64,000 bases of DNA, from contig CM040128.1 in assembly GCA_022559845.1 (NCBI GenBank), forward strand, positions 226,409,643-226,473,642, given 5' to 3'. The DNA is from Amorphophallus konjac. Taxonomy: Eukaryota; Streptophyta; Magnoliopsida; Alismatales; Araceae. Below the pieces are notes generated by a model. The model made no database searches and was not told where the DNA came from. It saw only the letters and a program-made list of their open reading frames with translations. Below, piece after piece: positions 1 through 10,643 of this stretch. Both the position numbers and the translations under genes were made by a program. Each line of letters begins with the position of its first letter. The first letter of the stretch is position 1.

Positions 1-76
1 CAACTGGTCGCCGAGCCAAAGGGATGCCGGCGAGATCCGTGTACTCCGTCGTAAAGTGTGACGCGTGTCCTCACCA
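1..76 (-). repeat. Element A: inner end of the 3' LTR (cut by window edge)
   Basis: These 76 bases are identical to 7628-7703, the outer end of the LTR on the right. They are therefore the start of the second LTR of the same minus-strand element, the rest lying left of the window. The LTR begins, on the minus strand, TGGTGAGGACAC. Complete identity over 76 bases suggests a recent insertion, but the sample is short. Confidence 0.9.
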
Positions 77-3000
77 ATTCTCCCCGGGTGGGAAGAACTC
101 GACCCCGTCGAGTAAGGGTCACGGTCGCTCAGGTAACGCTCCAGCAAGTCCGGATCAATCCGCTCCAGCTCTCCCCGCGTGATCCAGGTGTCGTCTGTCT
201 CAGGGCGCCCTCTCCAACGCACTAGGAAGCGCTGGTAGGCCCCGCTCCTGGTGGTGGTCACCTGCTCATCCAGTATACAATCGATGTGCTCGCGTCTCTG
301 TAATGGGGCTGGAGGAGGTGGACTCTCAGAAGGTGTATCGCTCACAACAGGAAGGGGAGGCCCAAGAAGCTCACTGGGAATCACTGCTGGATCCCGATAG
401 GCCACCAGATCAGAGACGTTGAACGTCGAACTGATCCCATAATCATCTGGCAGCTCAATCTCATACGCGTTAGACCCAATCCGCCTCAGAACTCGGAAGG
501 GTCCGGCACCGCGGTCCTGGAGTTTCTTTACGGCCCCCGAAGGGAACCGTTCAGGTCTGACCCTGATCATGACATACTCTCCCTCGCGGAACTCACGCGT
601 GCGTCGATGCGCATCAGCTAACTCCTTATATCGTGCGTTGCTGGCCTCAATGTGACGACGTACATGCTCATGCAACTGCCTAACATGCTCAGCAAAGGAC
701 TCAGCTGACTCTGAGACACGGGCCTGGACAGGGGATGGGACCAAGTCTATCGGTTTTCTAGGCCTATGACCAGTGACTATCTCAAAAGGACTCAAGCCAG
801 TAGACCTATTGACCGAATCATTGTAAGCAAACTCCGCTAGAGGGAGAACTAAATCCCAATCCCGGTCACGCTCACGCACTAGACACCTCAAAAGATCCCC
901 CAAACTCCTATTCACAACCTCTGTTTGACCATCGGTCTGGGGGTGGTAAGCAGTAGAAAACTTCAGCTGTGTGCCCATCATGTGCCATAGGGTCTTCCAG
1001 AAATAGCTAGTAAAACGGACATCCCTATCTGACACAATAGTACGCGGCAACCCAAACCTAGAGACACAATGGGTGAAGAATAGACGGGCAACCCTAGAGG
1101 CATCTGATGTTTTAGAACATGGGATAAACAAGGCCATCTTAGAGAATCTGTCCACCACCACGAAAATAGAGTCGTGTCGGCGGAGGGTACGGGGCAAGCC
1201 TAAGACAAAGTCCATGCTAATGTCCTGCCATGGACTGTCTGGCACTGGGAGGGGAGTGTAAAGGCCGGTATTCTGTTTCCTCTGTTTGGCCAAAGCACAA
1301 ATGCGGCACTGGGCCACAATCCTAGCAACATCCCGCTTCAGGCTAGGCCAAAAGAAGCGGTACTCAACGGCCTCAATGGTCTTATTCCGGCCAAAGTGGC
1401 CGGCTAGACCCCCAGCATGCAACTCCCAAGTAAGAAAATCACGGACCGAGGTCCGTGGGACACAAAGCCTGCTCCCATAGAAAAGGTAGCCATCCTGCAA
1501 CGTATAGTCGGGGTACTCATGGGACGGACCTGACTGGAGGGTGGTGAACATCGGACCGAAATCCGGGCAATCGGCATACAGCTCCCTCATCCTATCCATC
1601 CCAACCACCTCCACACTCATGGTGGTCAATAGATGAGTACGGCGGCTCAAGGCATCAGCAACCCGGTTCTCCACACCGGCCTTGTGCTTCAGCACAAATG
1701 TGTACTCCTGGAGGAACTCGACCCATCGGCTATGGCGAGAGTTGAGCTTCTTTTGGGCATGGAGATATCGGAGTGCCTCATGATCAGAATACAACACAAA
1801 CTCCTGATGTAACAAATAGTGTCTCCAATGCCTCAAAGCTTGCACCACTGCGTAGAATTCCTTATCGTATGTAGAGTAACGCAGTTTCGCATCGCTCAGC
1901 TTCTCGCTAAAGAATGCAACGGGATGGGCCTCCTGACTAAGAACTCCTCCTATGCCTACCCCTGAGGCATCACAAGAGACCTCAAACACCTTCGTGAAGT
2001 CTGGAAGACGAAGGACGGGTGCCTGGGTCATGCGCTCTTTGAGGAGCGCGAAAGCGGCTGAAGCAGCCTTGGTCCACTCAAAGGCCCCTTTCCTAATGCA
2101 GTCCGTGATAGGGGCAGTGATGGAGCTAAAGCCTCGGATAAAACGGCGATAGAAGGTCGCCAGTCCGTGAAAGCTACGGACATCATGTAGGGTACGAGGC
2201 TCGGGCCACTCAATAATTGCCCTGACCTTCTCAGGGTCGGCAGATACTCCCTCACTAGAAACAATGAACCCTAGGAAGGTGACCTGAGAGGTCATGAACG
2301 CGCATTTCATAGGGTTGGCAAACAAGCTCTCTCTCCTCAGAATCAAGCAGACCTGCCGAAGGTGGTCTAAGTGGATCTCCCGGGTACGGCTGTAGATGAG
2401 GATATCATCGAAGTAAACTACCACGAAGATTCCTATCAAGGGTCGCAAGACCTGAGTCATCAGCCTCATGAAGGTGCTGGGAGCATTGGTCAGCCCAAAG
2501 GGCATGACCAGCCACTCATAAAGACCATCCTTGGTCTTGAAGGCCGTCTTCCATTCATCTCCAGGTCTGATCCTTACCTGGTGATAGCCACTCTTTAGAT
2601 CAATCTTGGAGAACACAGTGGCTCCCGCCATCATATCCATCATATCATCCAGACGGGGAATGGGAAACCTATATTTCACCGTGATCTTGTTGATAGCACG
2701 GCTGTCTATGCACATCCTCCAAGTACCGTCTTTCTTGGGGGCAAGTAGGGCGGGGACGGCACAAGGACTCATACTCTCTCGGAGAGATCCCCTAGACATC
2801 AACTCATTCACCTGGCGCTGGAGCTCAGCGTGGTCAGTGGGGCTCATCCTATAGTGTGGCAGGTTGGGCAATGAGGACCCCGGTATCAAATCTATAGCAT
2901 GCTGGATGTCTCTCATGGGAGGAAGACCTTCGGGAAGGTCATCGGGGAAAACATCGGAGAACTCCTGAATAATAGCAGCCACATCGGGTGGGAATTCCCC

Positions 3001-5181
3001 CTCTGCCTCTCTAGGCTTCTCACGGACTACTACAGCAAAGATGGGATCTCCTCTCGCAAAGTCACGCTCCATCTCCCGGGAGCTGACTAACATCAACCTC
3101 CTAGCTGGAGGACCAGTGGTAGCTATGGATGGGGCTGGGTCCTGGGCTGGGGAAGGGGCACTGGGCCCCAGGATATTAGTGCTCGGCGTGCTAGGACCGG
3201 TGGGTCCCCGAACGGGAGGACGTGTGGGCTGGGAAGGGTGAAGGGTGATCCTCTGGCCGCTGTGATCAAAAGTGCATGTGTTCAAACGACCATGGAGGGT
3301 GGCATCCCTATCAAACAACCAAGGTCTCCCTAGAATGATACTACCTACCTCCATAGGCAAGACGTCACACCAGATCTCATCCTGGTAGGCATGGAACTGT
3401 AAGGGCACTAGGCAACGCTGTCTGACCGGAATGGAGGTAGTGTCTACCCAAGACACACGGTAAGGGGAGGGGTGGTCCACGGGGGTCAATCCTAGGCGTT
3501 TCACTGTGCCCGTGGAGATGGCATTGATGCAACTCCCACTGTCTATAATCACCTTGCAGACTTTCCCTCCTAGTCTGCAGAAAGTATGAAAGATGGTGGT
3601 GCGACGCCAGTCATCACTCACCAAAGGCTGGGTCAAAATACACCTAACAACTCCCAGCTGAACATCATCCTGGTGCTGTGTACCCTGGGTGTCGACCTGC
3701 TCGCCTTCTAACAACTCATCGAAAAACTCCTCCGCGAGCTCAAGGTCGGCCTCATAGCTAACAGGTTCAACCTCAGGTACGGTCTCCCCTGCGGATGTCT
3801 CTCCTAGAGCCACGGTCTGCTGTCGGGTAGGGCACTGAACAGCGTAATGACCGGCTCCTCCACAACGATAGCAATCACCACGAGGCCTAGGGCCTTGCGG
3901 TGCTCCACCAGTCATCGGCCCTTTCCCCTTGTCATCACGACGAGCCGGGGGTGGTGGAAACTGGGACCTAGTAGGAATGGCAGGCGGCTGAGGGCGAGGA
4001 ACCTCGGTGGCAGGGGCCTGGGGTCGAGGGAGGAAGTCCCTCGGGGCGGGAGGTCGAGGCCTAGGGGCAAGGTCCTGGCGAGGGGTCTCCCTAGCAATAT
4101 CCTGAGGTCGGGTCAAGGGTCCCCTAGAAAACTGCCCCGTAGTGGCGCGAGGATCCGCTCCTCGAGAATAGGTGGGTGTGGGGCGCTGGGCGGGAGCAAA
4201 ATCTAACTCGAACTGCTCCATCTCGCGGGCCACTTGGTAGGCATCCTCTAATGTCTGCACATGACGGCGGAGTAACTCCATATGAAGGTGCCGTTTTAAA
4301 CCCCGACGGAATCGAGCTACCGTCATGATAGTCTCTTCCCTGACCCCACATCTCAGCAGGCACTCATCAAATTCGGCAATGTACTCCATGACAGGCCGAT
4401 TCCCCTGGGTAAGACTCTGCCACCGATCAATGAGCCGGTGGCGGTGGGATCGGGGGACATACTTCTGCTCTAGTTTCGCCCTCATCTCCTCCCAGGTCTC
4501 AATCGGGGGCTCATGCCGTTGCCCAATCAAACTCTCAACTGTGGCCCAGTAGGTCTGGGCCCTGCCAACCAGCTTCATCTTGGCAAACCTGACTTTCCTA
4601 TGCTCGGCCATGTCTACCCACTCGAAATAGCGGTCCATGCTAGTGGCCCAGTCACTAAACAGGTCAGGGTCCAAGGACCCATCAAAGGAGGGTGGATCTA
4701 CTCGCACAGATCGGAGGATACGCTCCTCATCCTCATCCCGATGGTACCGTCGGCCCTGTCGGCCACGGCCATAACCCTCACTCTCATTGTCGGACCCAAA
4801 GTCCTCTACCTCACGTGCGTGGACCTGTCGACCACGGTTATGACCGTCGACTCCCCTAGGTTGGTTGGGTCGAGGAGCAGGGTCACGTTGGCCATGGGCC
4901 TGCTCGGGAACATCTACGGGTGGGACTCTACCCTGGGGGCGATCAACTAGACCCTGAATGGTCCGGTTAGATGCCTCAATCCGGTCCTCCATATCTCCCA
5001 TTCGGTCCTCCATGACCTTCAACTGGCCCTCTATCCGGTCGGTCTGACCCCTAATCTCGAGTCTCATGGACTCCATGATGGTCTGCATCATCTCCTGCAT
5101 GGAGAGATCGCTGGGTACGGGGTTCCTAGGATCAGCCATAGGGGGCGGGCGGTGGTAGGAAGTACCACGCCGGGTGGGCAT
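1..5181 (-). CDS. Element A: intact chromovirus gag-pol polyprotein, C-terminus off the window
   Basis: I read this frame codon by codon and found no stop from 5181 to base 1, so at least 1,727 codons are open; the first upstream in-frame stop is at 5302-5304. Two in-frame ATGs are possible (5181 and 5139, the latter starting MADPRNPVPSD). In order, numbered from 5181: Gag with FDGS near residue 166; zinc knuckle CYRCGGAGHYAVQC at 437-450; aspartic protease DSG at 547; reverse transcriptase YFDD at 923; RNase H with DAS at 1071 and SDH around 1133; integrase with D1324, D1385 and E1421 (DD35E spacing); integrase C-terminal domain; chromodomain about 1632-1686. All catalytic residues I looked for are present. 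The product would copy the element's RNA and integrate the DNA. The frame continues into the 3' LTR; judging from the other LTR copy, it stops eight codons past LGD, just outside the window. Confidence 0.93.
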   Translation of the reverse strand, partial: MPTRRGTSYHRPPPMADPRNPVPSDLSMQEMMQTIMESMRLEIRGQTDRIEGQLKVMEDRMGDMEDRIEASNRTIQGLVDRPQGRVPPVDVPEQAHGQRDPAPRPNQPRGVDGHNRGRQVHAREVEDFGSDNESEGYGRGRQGRRYHRDEDEERILRSVRVDPPSFDGSLDPDLFSDWATSMDRYFEWVDMAEHRKVRFAKMKLVGRAQTYWATVESLIGQRHEPPIETWEEMRAKLEQKYVPRSHRHRLIDRWQSLTQGNRPVMEYIAEFDECLLRCGVREETIMTVARFRRGLKRHLHMELLRRHVQTLEDAYQVAREMEQFELDFAPAQRPTPTYSRGADPRATTGQFSRGPLTRPQDIARETPRQDLAPRPRPPAPRDFLPRPQAPATEVPRPQPPAIPTRSQFPPPPARRDDKGKGPMTGGAPQGPRPRGDCYRCGGAGHYAVQCPTRQQTVALGETSAGETVPEVEPVSYEADLELAEEFFDELLEGEQVDTQGTQHQDDVQLGVVRCILTQPLVSDDWRRTTIFHTFCRLGGKVCKVIIDSGSCINAISTGTVKRLGLTPVDHPSPYRVSWVDTTSIPVRQRCLVPLQFHAYQDEIWCDVLPMEVGSIILGRPWLFDRDATLHGRLNTCTFDHSGQRITLHPSQPTRPPVRGPTGPSTPSTNILGPSAPSPAQDPAPSIATTGPPARRLMLVSSREMERDFARGDPIFAVVVREKPREAEGEFPPDVAAIIQEFSDVFPDDLPEGLPPMRDIQHAIDLIPGSSLPNLPHYRMSPTDHAELQRQVNELMSRGSLRESMSPCAVPALLAPKKDGTWRMCIDSRAINKITVKYRFPIPRLDDMMDMMAGATVFSKIDLKSGYHQVRIRPGDEWKTAFKTKDGLYEWLVMPFGLTNAPSTFMRLMTQVLRPLIGIFVVVYFDDILIYSRTREIHLDHLRQVCLILRRESLFANPMKCAFMTSQVTFLGFIVSSEGVSADPEKVRAIIEWPEPRTLHDVRSFHGLATFYRRFIRGFSSITAPITDCIRKGAFEWTKAASAAFALLKERMTQAPVLRLPDFTKVFEVSCDASGVGIGGVLSQEAHPVAFFSEKLSDAKLRYSTYDKEFYAVVQALRHWRHYLLHQEFVLYSDHEALRYLHAQKKLNSRHSRWVEFLQEYTFVLKHKAGVENRVADALSRRTHLLTTMSVEVVGMDRMRELYADCPDFGPMFTTLQSGPSHEYPDYTLQDGYLFYGSRLCVPRTSVRDFLTWELHAGGLAGHFGRNKTIEAVEYRFFWPSLKRDVARIVAQCRICALAKQRKQNTGLYTPLPVPDSPWQDISMDFVLGLPRTLRRHDSIFVVVDRFSKMALFIPCSKTSDASRVARLFFTHCVSRFGLPRTIVSDRDVRFTSYFWKTLWHMMGTQLKFSTAYHPQTDGQTEVVNRSLGDLLRCLVRERDRDWDLVLPLAEFAYNDSVNRSTGLSPFEIVTGHRPRKPIDLVPSPVQARVSESAESFAEHVRQLHEHVRRHIEASNARYKELADAHRRTREFREGEYVMIRVRPERFPSGAVKKLQDRGAGPFRVLRRIGSNAYEIELPDDYGISSTFNVSDLVAYRDPAVIPSELLGPPLPVVSDTPSESPPPPAPLQRREHIDCILDEQVTTTRSGAYQRFLVRWRGRPETDDTWITRGELERIDPDLLERYLSDRDPYSTGSSSSHPGRIGEDTRHTLRRSTRISPASLWLGDQL
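77..92 (-). other. Element A: polypurine tract
   Basis: On the minus strand CCCACCCGGGGAGAAT lies directly before the 3' LTR. It would prime plus-strand DNA synthesis. It also encodes part of the polyprotein tail (SSHPGRIGED), so it is under two constraints. Confidence 0.6.
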
Positions 5182-5356
5182 GCAAGACCCTAGGGAACAA
5201 GGGTGAAATAGACACGACCACAAAATGGAACACAGACTCAAATGCAAGATGAGACTCGATTGGCCTAGGACTACTAAGGATGCAAAGAACCTAAGACAAA
5301 TCTAAAGACTCTAATGGCCTAAGACCCCAATTTGTAAGAACAAACTGGTTCCCTAT

Positions 5357-5368
5357 GCTCTGATACCA
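5357..5368 (-). other. Element A: primer binding site
   Basis: The minus strand reads TGGTATCAGAGC, the usual plant initiator-methionine tRNA primer site, four bases inside the LTR end at 5373. The stretch 5182-5356 between it and the first ATG is an untranslated leader. Confidence 0.85.
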
Positions 5369-5372
5369 AATT

Positions 5373-7703
5373 TGATGCGGGACAATAGGCTCTGATACCA
5401 AAATTTGATGCGGGACAACTGACTCGCTAGCTAACCTAGGACGCTAAAGAACGCGACCAGCACGCGCACGTGACAAGGCAAGCCGGTGTGACCGACTAAC
5501 GTGAAATCCCTCCGGGCGGAGGCGTCTCTCAACAGAACTCCGAACCACGGCCGTCCCACGGAGGGAGGCGCAACGGGGTCACAACGGGCGAGAAGCCGCT
5601 GGACGACACGGGAGTCTAGTCCGAGCTCGGTGCTCGACTAGGGCCAAGGGAAAAGGGGCAGCTCTCGTCTCTCTCAACCAGCAGTAATAAATGAAACTAG
5701 CTAGACCCTACACTCACTCATGCGGCACAATCAATCATATACGTGATAAGCAAGTACTACGGGCGGGAGCGAGACACGTACCTCCACGCCTAGGCGTGGG
5801 GAAGGAACCCCGGCCGAGTCCAACCACCCCGATACACGCGTGAGAAAACTAATACAAACATCAAAAGGGCCCACTCCTCGCAGGGAGGTAATAGGCTACA
5901 ACCACAACTACACACGGGGCGGCCGGCGCACGGGTTGACGGGCAGCAGCCGAGGTCGGGGATGAAGCCGGATGCCGACCCTCGCAATGCCGATCGCTCCT
6001 GTAGTAGCCTTTGAGGAGGAGGCCCACGTCGCCGTGGGCACTGCTGGGATGCCGAGCCGGATGGAGGAGGCCCCACGCTGCTGCTACGGCCTCGGGGGAT
6101 GTCGGTCCGGCGAGAGGTTGCTGGCTGGTCCCTGTGACAGCAGGCAGAGATGGCGTTGGTACACGGCCGTCCGGACAGCGTTTGTGGCGGCGTCTTCTCT
6201 GGTGGAAGGCTGACAGGGGCGGCTCTCCAGGGGCAGTGGTGGCAGATGGGGTCCTGTGGAGGAATTGGGTGCGAAGGGGGTGACAACAGGGGTGCACAGA
6301 CAGCACTTCAGGGCAGTCTGATCTGTGACCGTGGGGTGGGGTGGTGATGGCGCAAGGGTACAGAAGGAGTTCCGGCCCGAGATGATTACTGGAGGTGTGG
6401 TGGGATGTGAGGAGTCGACCTACCAAGTTGCGGATCGATCCGAGGACGGGAAGTGGTACCCCCTTTGGAGGCCCTCTGCTGACAGTCCCGCTCGGGTACT
6501 GTAGCGCAGGATTGCGCACTAAAAGTGTGCTTGAAGACAAAAGTTTACCCCGATGGAGTTTGAAGGCGAGACCAGAGAGGTTGGATTCGTGACTGGGAGG
6601 GGAACAAATGTTATGAAGGGACTGGCGAGGTTTGGTGGAAGGGGAGGCATGCAAACGGTGACCCAAGTCGTCTCAGATCACAGGTGAGACTGCCAGGGAG
6701 GCAGACAGAGCGATGAAAGTGTCTGTAAAGACAACTTTCTCTGTGGATGGAATTTTTGGCCAAGGCCGGTGGGGTTGGAAAGAAGACTGGAAGAGGTACG
6801 AAAGTCGTGAAGAAACTCAGATGAGACGCTGCCAGGAAGCGGACGCACCGGACCGATCTCTAGACACCAAATCTGCTGTCAGCACAGGGACGCCCGGGGA
6901 AGAGGAAGATGATCCTGCGTGCACCGTCGCTCCACCGAACTCGTCGCCGTGGACGATGAATGAAGGCTGCTGGCGTTGGAATCCCTTGGGGGAGATCTCC
7001 TACCCCTGGGCGTCGCACCCAAGGACTGGAGATGAGGTGAGGGCGTCGCACCCTCAAGGAGGAGGAAGAGGAAGGGGTCGCCCCTTTTCACAATGTGGCA
7101 CTCCACACGAACACACAAGCATCAAATTCTTCATTATTCCTTTCAAAAGAAAATACAAGGTCTTTTATATGGGATGGGGAAATGCTAGGTCTAAACCCTA
7201 GCCAAGGGGAAAGGAGATGGGGGGGGCGGCCACAACCGAGGAAGGCCATTCAAATCTCCTAGATTCTAGGAGTGAAAGGTGGGGGGGGCGGCCAAAAGAG
7301 GGAGAGGGCAAAGGGGAAAGGGCGGCTGCCACTCCCACCAAGAGGGGAGGGAATGGTCCGCCCCCAACCCTAACCCTAGGTGGGGCGCGCCTCCCAAGGT
7401 GGGCCCAGGGGGGGGGGAAGAGTGGACAACCCAAGTGGGCTAGAGGAGTGAACCAAGAAGTGGCCCAATAACCCCCCTAGCCTCTAGCAAGCCTACAAAA
7501 CACAAATAAAGCCTAATTGGCCTAAAAAAAGGTCCATGACTGAAAGAAAATTGTCCACACACGGACTAAACCAAGGCCCAACATGGCCCAAAGCATAAAA
7601 TAAGTGATGATAGCTCCGCTAATCTGTCAACTGGTCGCCGAGCCAAAGGGATGCCGGCGAGATCCGTGTACTCCGTCGTAAAGTGTGACGCGTGTCCTCA
7701 CCA
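5373..7703 (-). repeat. Element A: 5' LTR
   Basis: This 2,331-base repeat runs on the minus strand from TGGTGAGGAC (7703) to CCCGCATCA (5373). The edge at 7703 is fixed by the 76-base match to the left LTR. The edge at 5373 follows element D, whose two LTRs both begin at the equivalent base; 5406 is a second candidate because TGATGCGGGACAA occurs twice. A TATA motif is at 7162-7169 and two GC-rich hairpins lie near 5784-5799 and 5872-5890. The 252-codon minus-strand frame inside it (5908-6666) resembles nothing I know and is not counted as a gene. The right flank begins GAATG, the expected target duplication, but its partner lies outside the window. Confidence 0.88.
7162..7169 (-). promoter_or_regulatory. 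Element A: probable LTR TATA box
   Basis: The minus strand reads TATAAAAG about 535 bases into the 5' LTR, in the expected orientation and followed by a long U5/leader. The motif is seen; its use as a promoter is inferred. Confidence 0.5.
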
Positions 7704-7743
7704 GAATGGCTTCGCTGGGGTCACCCACTGAAAGCCCGTGCGA

Positions 7744-10233
7744 TCAAAGGAGCGCGAACAGCCAAGGGGTGTTGTGATATATGGCGTCCCGCCTGTCTTC
7801 CCTACGGATGAAAGTCTGATAGGGGTGCAACCTGTCAACCTCGGGGCGCCAGTCAGCTACAACCGAGATGGGTTCCTTGACCGGCAGAGGGAGTTGCTGA
7901 AGAACCACCCTCTCGTTGCTTACCCGACATAGTCCCCGAAGCGTTTTCACATAGTCAACCTTGCTGATTGTTGGCAACTTCGGATCGACTTTGGTCGAGC
8001 GGCTGTTCACAGCTTTCTAAGCTTCCAGATAGGCCCTCACTTCCGTGTTGGTCCAAGATTTCAGCTTCTTCAGATAGGAGGGCTCAATATCAAGGGTTGG
8101 CTCTGGCTGGGAGTCCAGAAGTCTATGCTCCGCTACGGCCCAACACTCTCGGCGGGAGCTCCTGTAGAACCTTGTCCGCGCGTTCCACCACTTGATATAT
8201 TCAGGAGTGACGCAAGGGAAGCGGGTAAGGGTTGGCACCCTGAAAGAAACATCTTCTCGGCGGTGGAAGAAGTCCCACCATATCCGAGCATCATCATTTG
8301 AAACTTGCCCTGCTCTGTGCCTATTGGGCAATGCAAATTGTGAAGAGGAATGCAGAATGTGATGGTCATAGCCAAAGTTCTGACTGAAGTGGAACGGATA
8401 ATACGGCTCCAGCCACAGAATGCCGCTCTTCCGGAATACAAGGATGCTTGGTCTGATAGCCAGCGCCCAGTCAACTAACTCCTGCTCCAGGATGGGCCTT
8501 GTACACTTGGCCCCAGAGATTGGATGGATATACTCCTCTGTCTCGAAGAGCTTGCACTACCTCGTCCTGTTCACGAGCGGGCTGGAATGAGCAGCTAAGC
8601 TCCAGAAGTGAAGGACCCCGGGTGAATCTGTGGGAATCCGGGCCAGCTTGCCCCGAATGGTGAAGAGTTGCTCTACTAGTGAGGATGGCTCGGCACTCGC
8701 GAACTCTATCATCCGCGGGATAAGATGAGCTGACTGTAACGCCCGAGGGGCAGCCTCCGGGAAAAGGGTACAAACCCAGGCATTGAATAAGTGTAACGGA
8801 CCAACCGTCCACAGATTCCCGGGGAGACGCGTCCTGTGCAGGTCCCCCAGCATTTTGTAGGTGAGGCACAAAGCCACTCTGCAAAGGGATAGCTTAGTAC
8901 CCCAAGCCATGAGACAGGCGGGATAGATTGCCTTTGCTCTAATCACGCTCTCGTCGCCTTGCGGGAGAGCGAAGGAACATATCCAATAAGCCAGGTACGC
9001 AGCACAGTGTGTTACTGCGTCGACAGCAGTGGGGCTCGGGTCCTCCCTCTACCCTCTTCTGGAAGATGATGATGTAGCGGCCTATCGTCGGACTCTCTTT
9101 TTCCTCTTCGGAGCCATCGGCGCTACTGTAGGGAAGTCGTCGTACTTCTTCTTCCCGCCAAAGAAATGTTGGAGCCAGGTGCCCATCCACACCCTCCACT
9201 TCTCGCCTGGCTTCCGAGCTTCCATCGTGTCATGTGACAAGTGGCAAAGTGTGTGGTACGCCTTCATCAGATATCGATAAGCGTAACCTGCCAGATACCG
9301 GCCCTCACCGTTAGTCTGATCCTTCAGCCAGTCGGGCCAGCAGACTTCCTCGTACGGTTCTCCGTCGATGGGTAGACCGCTAAGCTGTGAGAGGCTCCAT
9401 AAATCCAGAGAAGTTTCTCCTTCCGAGGTATAAAAGGTGTTGTACTCGGGGCAGAAGACTTCAATCATACCACAGCACAAGCCCCGGGAGATGGGGTAAC
9501 GATATCTTGAAGCGTACACGCTGTGATAGACGCCGGCCCTGGTCAGGATGGGAGCATAGTGCTGCAATACATAATCGGTGAACTCCACCGCTCCGGGTCT
9601 GAATGCATAGGCGTCGGTGGCCCTCAGTTCGGCAAACCACCCCATAGATATCTGATGTTTGAAGCGGACCGCCAGGCAGTCCAGCAGAAAAGATTCTTCC
9701 TTGTACCCCCATTTCAACGGGGTGAGGAACAAGCCAAAGATTGGCTTCTCGCGATCTACCCTGCCTGCGGAATCATTCCACCGAGCGGGTACGAATTCAG
9801 GGGCCCTGGTCAGCAGCCCATCTTCTGCAGCCAGATCCTGCAATCCAAGCACGGCGCTCCACTTCCTGACTTCTCCGGGAAGGTAAATAGGCCTTCCTCG
9901 AACTACATAGTCTGTCAGACTATCCCTCTCCACTAGCAAGGCTTGCACGGCTTTGTGGACAAGGAATATGTCTCTTTTCCCCTGGAGGTTGAAGTGCCTG
10001 AGGAAGGACATCATATGCTTGTCCTTGCGGTGATCCATCCTGACAGCGCTCTCCCGGTCATAATGAAAGGAATCACCTCCGAGGATGAGGAGACGGCTAG
10101 TATCCACGGTGTCTATCTCCGAATCCGAGGACTCGGCGACTACAGCGAGCTGATCATGCCCCCGATCAAGGGAATGGACGTTCTCCCACGTTACCACGGC
10201 ACGGGAGGCAGAAGAAGAAGAACCAGATGCCAT
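7744..10233 (-). pseudogene. Plant mobile domain (aminotransferase-like PMD) ORF with four in-frame TAGs
   Basis: One frame of 829 codons runs from ATG 10233 to TGA 7744 with no frameshift. Its only interruptions are TAGs at 9082-9084, 9049-9051, 8557-8559 and 8017-8019. The N-terminus starts MASGSSSSASRA, then acidic and serine-rich sequence. The middle carries the PMD signature (EYNTFYTSEGETSLDLW followed by LSGLPIDGEP), then a basic run KRKKRVRR. The C-terminal half continues the family resemblance (AAYLAYWICSFALP; PEYIKWWNAR). PMD proteins are plant-specific; some are host silencing factors and many ride in transposons. I chose 10233 over an in-frame ATG at 10365 because a good 3' splice site (TTTGCAG) ends at 10239, so the upstream ATG is probably intronic. 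It runs opposite to the host Tat element. It is probably dead unless the TAGs are suppressed. Confidence 0.75.
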
Positions 10234-10238
10234 GTTAG

Positions 10239-10247
10239 CTGCAAAGA
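10239..10247 (-). promoter_or_regulatory. Probable 3' splice site of a 5' UTR intron (PMD ORF)
   Basis: The minus strand reads TTCTTTGCAG with AG at 10240-10239, five bases before the ATG, after a pyrimidine-rich stretch. A donor GTGAGT occurs upstream near 10510. This suggests a spliced leader; no transcript evidence is available. Confidence 0.45.
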
Positions 10248-10643
10248 AGCACATCAAACAATAAACATAGTCAGAAAATAGTTGATCAAGACCAATTTCT
10301 GACAAAATTTCGACAGAGTCTCCCCAGCACGGGAGATTGCCAAAGAAAAGCGGGAACACGTCCACTAAGAGAACGGCCCCTAAACGTTGCCATCGACATT
10401 ACACCAAGGCCAGATGGAACACCCAGGGGAATAGCTCCAGGGGCAAGCCCTACTAGAAGGCTCCCGGGGCCCAAAGAATGGGTTTAAAACCCAAATGAAC
10501 AACACTCACTCACCCACTCGGAGGGGACGACCTCGGTCGCTCTCAACTCACTCGGCACCGAAGGTGGAGAGGGGAAGAGCAGGAAGAGAGAGAAAGAAAC
10601 TTCGCAAATGAGCAGTGATGAAGGAAGAATGAAGGGTGGAGAG

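Noticed and set aside
5357..5400. TGGTATCAGAGC copies taken as parts of tRNA genes
   Set aside because: They are primer-site matches of 12 bases next to LTR ends; no cloverleaf can be built around them.
5908..6666. A 252-codon minus-strand frame in the A LTR
   Set aside because: Proline/serine-rich, no known motif, GC-rich LTR sequence where long frames arise by chance. I did not count it as a gene.
7928..9084. TAG readthrough or recoding in the PMD frame
   Set aside because: The bases after the four TAGs (GCC, AGG, TGC, AAA) do not match known plant readthrough contexts; decay of CAG codons is simpler.
10234..10365. Upstream in-frame ATG at 10365 as the PMD start
   Set aside because: A convincing splice acceptor lies between it and the ATG at 10233, and the extra residues (hydrophobic, Cys-rich) look intronic.
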